Shown here: positions 58,301-64,000 of the stretch, in pieces
How the letters are laid out: each line of letters begins with the position of its first letter
Numbering within the stretch: position 1 is the stretch's first letter
Source of the DNA: Uranotaenia lowii
Lineage: Eukaryota > Arthropoda > Insecta > Diptera > Culicidae
NCBI RefSeq assembly: GCF_029784155.1
Contig: NC_073693.1
Coordinates: forward strand, 152,617,442 to 152,681,441
Direction of reading: 5' to 3'
Length of the DNA stretch: 64,000 nt
Notes under the pieces: generated by a model
The model's input: the letters and a program-made list of their open reading frames with translations, nothing else
Database searches by the model: none
Told to the model about the DNA's origin: nothing
Translations under genes and position numbers: made by a program

Positions 58301-59170
58301 CAATTGAACTAGGGAAGCATGGCGCGGTATCATTATCGCATTATCGAAACTTGACAGTTTGGCAGTATAGAAGTCAACCAACATCGGAAGTGGAGCGTAT
58401 TCTGCATGATCAGCTACACTTGAGGTACTTGGTGGGTCCTTAACGATGACTAAACACATTCGGTAGTGGGACAGTAGTAGTTCGGAACGTGGTAATTTAG
58501 TTCAATTACACCTACGCAGTTAAACGTGTGGATTACTTTGGAACAAGAATATTAGCTTCATGGACGGACAGCAGCCTCATGAGTTCACGACAGCAGCGGC
58601 GCATTGCATCTCGAATCGAAGAGCTAGGCTGAAGGCGGCAACCGATGACGAGTGCAGTTGAGAAGTGGGTTGACTATTTATGACAGGTCGCACTACATTT
58701 ATTGATTCAGCTGGAGTCGGAGTCGGAACGCATTCAATTTGTTCTGCCCAAGTTGAATGTGGTGAATGCGCAAGATTTAGGGTGCGGTTTTTTTTACTCG
58801 GGGGATGTCCTTGGTGGAAAACGAGCTCGGTTCTCAGTTGATGATTTCGTTGAATGTTCTAATTGATCATACCTATCTATGGCTGAATTAATTGGAGGGA
58901 AATCGATTTGGAGTTTTTAAGTGCTAAATTTGCTCATGTATGTACCAACTTACTTCGCGTAAACTATTTTTCAAAATTTTACACCGTTTAAATTCTTCAA
59001 ACGTACGATTGTTTCTAATGATAAATTAAATTCTAATGTAGCAAAATTATATATCGATAGATACTGTCAAACAGGGCATAATGCAACAGCAGGGTTCCAT
59101 GCAACATTTGTGAAACGCTGCATTTATTTAATTTGTTATTTAATATGATTTTCATCCTATCACCATTCCA
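55357..59170. other. Intergenic with direct repeats and a GC-richer island
   Basis: No gene recognised. CTTATG is repeated three to four times at 55863-55883. Words CTTAAATCTGAG and TTTAAATCTGAC at 56830-56860 recall those at 8522-8618. 58010-58770 is GC-richer, with CAG- and CGG-containing words (CAGCAGCGGCGCATTGC), and could be regulatory. A single TACTGTCAAACAGGGCATAA end is at 59062. Confidence 0.35.
55838..57596 (+). repeat. 28-bp exact direct repeat, 1.7 kb apart
   Basis: The 28 bases starting CCAGTAGCTTCAAAATAAGG and ending CAACTATG occur at 55838-55865 and 57569-57596 without a mismatch, while flanks differ. They may be a conserved end of a repeat family or a duplication around an insertion. 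Confidence 0.8.
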
Positions 59171-61324
59171 CTCCCAATCCCAATCCCAATCCTCAGTGTT
59201 CGGCATCGCTAACTGAAAAATTAGCGCCGCTAATTAAATCGCTAACTCATACAAAGTTAGCTATTTACTAAATGTGCCAAAAAAGTTATCGCTTTAAGCT
59301 TAAAGCGCTAATCGCTAACTGTTTATTTACCAACATTCAGGCCGGAAGAAATATCAAATTTTTCTTTAGTTACGCACTTCCCCTTTCGATTTTTCCAACT
59401 CACCAAGGGGTAATTAATGAAGTTTCAAGTACTTAATTTAAAATTAGATAATTTGATCGTATTTTCATAAAATTATATGAGCAAAGCCAAAATTATCAAA
59501 AATAGGAGTTTTAACGAGTCTCTGTGGTCTATAAATTAAAACAAACGATTTTCGAACAATTAAAGAAAAAGCCAAAGAACAGAAGGTGGAAAATGGGAGC
59601 TATATCTCTTTTTTTTATTTAAATTTTGGTTTAAAATTTATTCGATTTATCGGTTTTGTGCAAAGTAGATAGTATGCAATTTTGTTGCAAATAATCTTTT
59701 GTGCAATTCATTTTTTTTTGTTTTGGCATTATTTTACATAATCCTCATTTCAAATCTTTAACCTGTTTTCCCCTTTTTCAAATTTGCAGGAGCATTGTCA
59801 AACGTGAACATTTATAAAATTTCTATTTGAACTTAAAACGAAGGCAGCAATAGTGATTTTATCTTATTTTTATATGAACTGATCTGTAAAATCTCTAAAA
59901 AAACTGTATTGTGAAAAGTAAATAGCTCAACCACTTGAAAACAAATGCTGATGAAGAGATGATGAAAATAGTTTTATATTGTTTAACACCTCTTATTGTT
60001 ATCTTCTTCTGTAAAAGTTGCTAAAAAAAGTGCTTAAAGAGAGAAAAATGACACGGAATACATCTTTTCTATAACTCTAGTACGCATTCCTCCAATGAAT
60101 CCAATTAAGCGATCAGAATGATGCACAATGTCACTTTGATTTTATTAATGAAAAAAAAGTATATTCTACCACTAAGAATTCGAGAGATTAATACAAATTT
60201 ATGGGAGTTAGCGATCTTCAATTAGCGGAACAACAAAATAGCAGAACTTTTAAATTCGCTAAATCAATTCAAACTTAGCGGCAAAATTAAAACGCTAACA
60301 AAAAGTTAGCGGACTTACTGCGAATAGCGGATAAGCGCTTTTGTGCCGGACACTGCCAATCCCAATCCCAATCCCAATCCCAATCCCAATCCCAATCCCA
60401 ATCCCAATCCCAATCCCAATCCCAATCCCAATCCCAATCCCAATCCCAATCCCAATCCCAATCCCAATCCCAATCCCAATCCCAATCCCAATCCCAATCC
60501 CAATCCCAATCCCAATCCCAATCCCAATCCCAATCCCAATCCCAATCCCAATCCCAATCCCAATCCCAATCCCAATCCCAATCCCAATCCCAATCCCAAT
60601 CCCAATCCCAATCCCAATCCCAATCCCAATCCCAATCCCAATCCCAATCCCAATCCCAATCCCAATCCCAATCCCAATCCCAATCCCAATCCCAATCCCA
60701 ATCCCAATCCCAATCCCAATCCCAATCCCAATCCCAATCCCAATCCCAATCCCAATCCCAATCCCAATCCCAATCCCAATCCCAATCCCAATCCCAATCC
60801 CAATCCCAATCCCAATCCCAATCCCAATCCCAATCCCAATCCCAATCCCAATCCCAATCCCAATCCCAATCCCAATCCCAATCCCAATCCCAATCCCAAT
60901 CCCAATCCCAATCCCAATCCCAATCCCAATCCCAATCCCAATCCCAATCCCAATCCCAATCCCAATCCCAATCCCAATCCCAATCCCAATCCCAATCCCA
61001 ATCCCAATCCCAATCCCAATCCCAATCCCAATCCCAATCCCAATCCCAATCCCAATCCCAATCCCAATCCCAATCCCAATCCCAATCCCAATCCCAATCC
61101 CAATCCCAATCCCAATCCCAATCCCAATCCCAATCCCAATCCCAATCCCAATCCCAATCCCAATCCCAATCCCAATCCCAATCCCAATCCCAATCCCAAT
61201 CCCAATCCCAATCCCAATCCCAATCCCAATCCCAATCCCAATCCCAATCCCAATCCCAATCCCAATCCCAATCCCAATCCCAATCCCAATCCCAATCCCA
61301 ATCCCATCCCATTCCCATCCCAAT
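59171..61324 (+). repeat. CCCAAT hexamer satellite, interrupted by a hAT element
   Basis: A perfect block, 60356-61302, is about 158 units of CCCAAT with no variant base that I can see. A short block (59173-59193, three to four units) lies on the far side of the hAT insertion 59194-60355, and degenerate CCCATC/CCATTCC units follow to 61324 and again after the next hAT (61789-61820). The whole was one array. The G-rich strand (TTGGGA)n has GGG every six bases and could form G-quadruplexes. All frames are open because the unit has no stop. Confidence 0.97.
59186..60363. mobile_element. hAT-type element inserted in the CCCAAT satellite
   Basis: The element 59194-60355 (1162 bp) starts CAGTGTTCGGCATCGCTAAC and ends AGCGCTTTTGTGCCGGACACTG, inverted ends with CAGTGT(T/C)CGGCA in common. 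CCAATCCT (59186-59193) and CCAATCCC (60356-60363) are the flanking 8 bp, identical at 7 positions, though the satellite itself would give similar words. Subterminal GCTAA(C/T) and TTAGCG words cluster at both ends, as hAT transposase sites do. Interior AT-rich, non-coding. Confidence 0.82.
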
Positions 61325-61796
61325 CAGGGGTGTCAGGTGTCCTGATTTTTCAGGATTTGTCCTGATTTTCGAGAGGCCGTCCTGATTTTTCAAAAACGCT
61401 TGAATTGTCCTGATTTTCGAAAAATAACCTTTAAAATGTCCTGATTTGTCCTGATTTTTAAAAAATATTTAAACTTTAACTAAATTTACTGTTAAATGGG
61501 AAAAAATCTATCAAATCTTTAATAAAATAGTTCAACCAGTTTAACCGATGATAATCTTTGGTTCAAATGATATTTAAGTAGTGTTTTTCGATATTAACTT
61601 CAGGCCAGCAAAGCTTCTTCTCGCTTCAGTTGCATAATTGAAGGCGTCTCCAGCACCTGTATTTCGCCTTTAGTTATGCAATCTAAGCAGAGCTGCATGT
61701 TATTTTCATCAATTTAGTGGTGTCCTGAAAAATCCTGATTTTTCCATCGTGGTGTCCTGATTTTTGTAAAAACCACCTGGCACCCCTGATCCCAAT
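61317..61796. mobile_element. hAT-type MITE at the edge of the CCCAAT satellite
   Basis: The element 61325-61788 (464 bp) starts CAGGGGTGTCAGGTG and ends CACCTGGCACCCCTG, a 15-bp inverted repeat with one mismatch. ATCCCAAT flanks it on both sides (61317-61324, 61789-61796), an exact 8-bp duplication. The interior carries many TCCTGATTTT words in the first 140 bp and again near the end. Non-coding. Confidence 0.9.
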
Positions 61797-62400
61797 TCCA
61801 TTCTTTTCCCATCCCATTCCGGCAGTGCGTTGTTTTGGTGACCGGGTGTGGCCAGAGACTATTACAATAAACCTTCGTTTGCTAACTGACTCAGTGTGTG
61901 CGCTGGTTATATTGGACTGGCGAGTCGAAATAAGAATGTTACGTGAGTTCAATTCTCATTCTTTTAATTTTGGAATAAATTATCCAATAGGTTGAAAATC
62001 CCAGAAAATATTAAGTTCTTTAAATTGTACATAAATAGTTATCAGGAATCGGCTTTGGTCACTGCGATAGCACCGCTTATCAGTTCTCTAATTTGATCAA
62101 GTTTATCCAACGCCAATAAAATATGCTAAGCATACTATAAAACTTGTCGAACGCTGATATAAAGCGTTTATCACGAACCGCCAATTGAAAATTTAAAAAG
62201 AGATTAAGTTTATAGTTATTTGAGCACATCATTTTACATTTCGTCATTTTAAGGGCGAACACGAAATTATTGCGGCACATCCAACAGGGCATAACTTTTT
62301 TACCATTGGGTAAAAATCAACCAAATTTTGTACACATTCTCATTGATGTGTATTGTTTACATGCTGTCAAACTCGAAGTCGTGTTTTCGATTCAACGAAA
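61797..62400. other. Short intergenic stretch
   Basis: No gene. AACTTTTTTACCATTGGGTA at 62291 may be the 5' terminal repeat of the mariner fragment that follows. Confidence 0.35.
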
Positions 62401-62640
62401 ATGGAGGTGAAACAACGCAAGTCGAGAAAACAAATTCTTTCCAAACACCTGGAACTTTCTGACCTGTAGCACCGGCAGTTGTGAAAAATTTTGAACATTC
62501 ACTGTTCAACTGTCTCCAGAGTGTTGAAGCGGTTTCAGGAGCAGTTAACGTTGTTGAAACACGGCAAAGGAGCTGGAAAATTCTTTGCCGGGACCGGAGA
62601 ACAAAAAGGCGGAGGGTAAGGTGAAGCGGATGATTAGGGG
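62401..62640 (+). pseudogene. Mariner transposase, N-terminal DNA-binding fragment
   Basis: ATG at 62401 starts MEVKQRKSRKQILSKHLEL, then two stops, then KILNIHCSTVSRVLKRFQEQ and LTLLKHGKGAGKFFAGTGEQ. STVSRVLKRF is the recognition-helix block of the N-terminal helix-turn-helix of mosquito mariner transposases. The same block, more decayed, is in the copy at 22893-23770. The frame is lost after about 62625, where unrelated repeat sequence (AAATGCGCAGCCGGGACAAG) begins. Confidence 0.75.
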
Positions 62641-63254
62641 AACTGGGTATAAAATGCGCAGCCGGGACAAGATGCGCCACCATCAGTATTTCACTAAACA
62701 AACATTGTTCAAAATTTTTGAAAATGCCAGTTTGTTCTATTTACACGTTTATGCGTTTATAAACATTTGTGGACCTTCTAAGTTTTCTATATTGCGTAAA
62801 TTTGACGAAAAACGAAAACAAAAATTTTTAGGAGCTTTTCTTGCAATTTTTCAACTTTTCTCGTAAGGAATTATGGCATCTGTTAGCAAAACATTTACCT
62901 GGCATCTATTCCAATGATGAACATTGGTCTTGACAATCATCACACAACGAAAAATTTCCTTATTCAATTATTTTTTCTGTTATTTTAAACGATTTTTAAT
63001 AAACATGTCTAGAGAGGGCAAAACGCGCCATGTCCGTTGATCTTTAACCATGTTTCATGTTTGTTTAAATTCATACGCAGTTTTCATCACAACAATTTTA
63101 AGGATATTTATATGTTGAATTGGAAAACATAACTTGAATATAAACGAATATATTTAAAATTCCTAAATTTAATATATATTTAATTAACTATTCACAAGAA
63201 CGTCAGTATATCTGGCAACACTGCTCGTAGCAATACGTTTTAACATCTGTGAAG
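62641..63254. other. AT-rich intergenic, no feature seen
   Basis: Nothing beyond short frames and A/T runs. Confidence 0.4.
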
Positions 63255-63989
63255 TACACGCTCTTTTTTTTAAACTCAAAATTAAGTAGTTTTGGTTCAA
63301 AACAGCACTTCGATGGCTTCCCTCAACTTTGAGTTTGACAGGGCAATAGCAAAACTAAGTTCTGATAGGCATACTCAATACTAAGTTCGGCAGCCGAACT
63401 CGAATTTATCCTTTTTTTCGAGGGTAGCTTATTTTCAGGGAATTGAATGATGATTAAAATTGGTTGTACCCGCATGTTGCTGTTCCGGTACATTGCATTG
63501 CAATTACAGAGCGGTGGAAAGTCCCGGTCAAAGAAAACTTCCGGATGTTACTTCCCACGGGAAGTAAACAACATCCGGAAGTTTCCGGACATTCCAAGCC
63601 GCTCGCCATATGATGACAATGACGGACAGAATTTTACGCTGACACGGTGAACATGCATTTCATTATGAAGTTCCTTCATAGTCTTCCGGTAATTGTTCCG
63701 GAACGACATAATTTTGCGACGTGTTTGTTGGTTGCTGTTCCGGTTCGGACTGAACTCGCTAAGTGTTTTCAGTCCAACAAAGAGAGTTCAATTTTTAGTT
63801 TATAAGGTCGAACTCAGCTTTGATCCCTCGCCGAAGGAAAAAAAGGGATCAATTTTGAGTTTGCAGTTCGAACTCCGTTTTGATCCATCGCAAGGAGGAA
63901 AAAAGGGTACTTAACTTTAAGTTCATAGAATCGAACTATGTTTTGAACCTCGGTCATACTTAATTTTGAGTTAAAAAAAAGAGCGTGTA
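63255..63989. mobile_element. MITE with 33-bp terminal inverted repeats
   Basis: The left end starting TACACGCTCTTTTTTTAAAC (63255-63287) pairs with 63957-63989, which ends AAAAAAGAGCGTGTA; both continue with CTCAAAATTAAGTA, about 31 of 33 bases. The TA at each end may be the target site. The right half holds three degenerate ~65-bp units (AACTC.G.TTTGATCC.TCGC..., GGAAAAAAGGG). The interior is non-coding and contains a strong hairpin at 63536-63583. Confidence 0.88.
63536..63583. repeat. Internal hairpin in the right-edge MITE
   Basis: AACTTCCGGATGTTACTTCCC pairs with GGGAAGT and AACATCCGGAAGTT across a two-base loop, with a four-base bulge (AAAC) on the right arm: 21 paired bases. TTCCGG words also occur on both sides. 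Confidence 0.85.
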
Positions 63990-64000
63990 GAAAAGAAGTA

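Noticed and set aside
58109..58459. 116-codon minus-strand frame in a GC-rich island
   Set aside because: Composition explains the openness; no motif or signal found.
60356..61302. Telomere or interstitial telomeric repeat
   Set aside because: The unit TTGGGA is G-rich like telomeres, but dipterans lack canonical telomerase repeats and the array is embedded between transposons and unique DNA.
60287..61393. Five very long open frames (330-368 codons) of DW, GI, GL, PI and NP dipeptide repeats
   Set aside because: They are the unavoidable translations of a CCCAAT hexamer array that contains no stop in these frames; no start context, codon variation or non-repeat coding sequence supports a protein.

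Overview
This window looks like AT-rich, gene-poor euchromatin of a dipteran, most likely a mosquito. The evidence is indirect: 50-66 bp introns with GTAAGT/GTATGT donors, a TATA plus TCAGTT initiator core promoter, a Jockey-clade retrotransposon, several fragments of a mariner transposase of the mosquito type (a run reading MDDETYVKMDF), and many short terminal-inverted-repeat elements. I saw no tRNA, rRNA, operon, ribosome-binding site or CRISPR array.

Host genes are few. At the left edge (496-1002, + strand) lies a complete two-exon gene for a 91-residue secreted peptide precursor. It has its own core promoter and a poly(A) signal, and its C-terminus looks like an amidated neuropeptide. 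Next to it on the minus strand (about 1548-2720) is a multi-exon locus with several canonical short introns, but interrupted frames. Further left-side material (3338-4082) holds a protein-like, frame-shifted relic of unknown origin. At 54242-54396 (+) there is a convincing first coding exon of an unidentified small protein, ending at a GTATGT donor.

The rest is mostly mobile and repetitive DNA. 4631-5567 and 54761-55356 are two members of one TIR family. hAT-type elements with 8-bp target duplications lie at 7597, 13228, 21381, 59194 and 61325. A PIF/Harbinger-like element with TTA duplications (31824-34883) carries a nested repeat. 23903-30402 is a cluster of one repeat family (5' ACTAGCTG, 3' ATATATATAGATA). 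Two copies sit tail-to-tail there as a very large palindrome, itself split by a TA-flanked insertion, and another copy holds about 14 tandem units of ~142 bp.

The centrepiece is 35093-39638, an apparently complete Jockey-like non-LTR retrotransposon on the minus strand. It has intact ORF1 (triple zinc-knuckle Gag-like) and ORF2 (endonuclease plus reverse transcriptase), a poly(A) tail with a nearby AATAAA, and a perfect 14-bp target-site duplication, so it is a young insertion and may be competent. Decayed relatives of other clades lie at 43350-44482, 49930-51150 and 52972-53800. Mariner transposase fragments lie at 17783-18110, 22893-23770, 51150-51300 and 62401-62625.

Satellite DNA includes a 445-bp ATTAC array (17119-17563) and a perfect ~947-bp CCCAAT array (60356-61302). 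The latter was once longer: two independent hAT elements have inserted into it. The long proline/asparagine/glycine/tryptophan-repeat reading frames across that array are artefacts of the hexamer.
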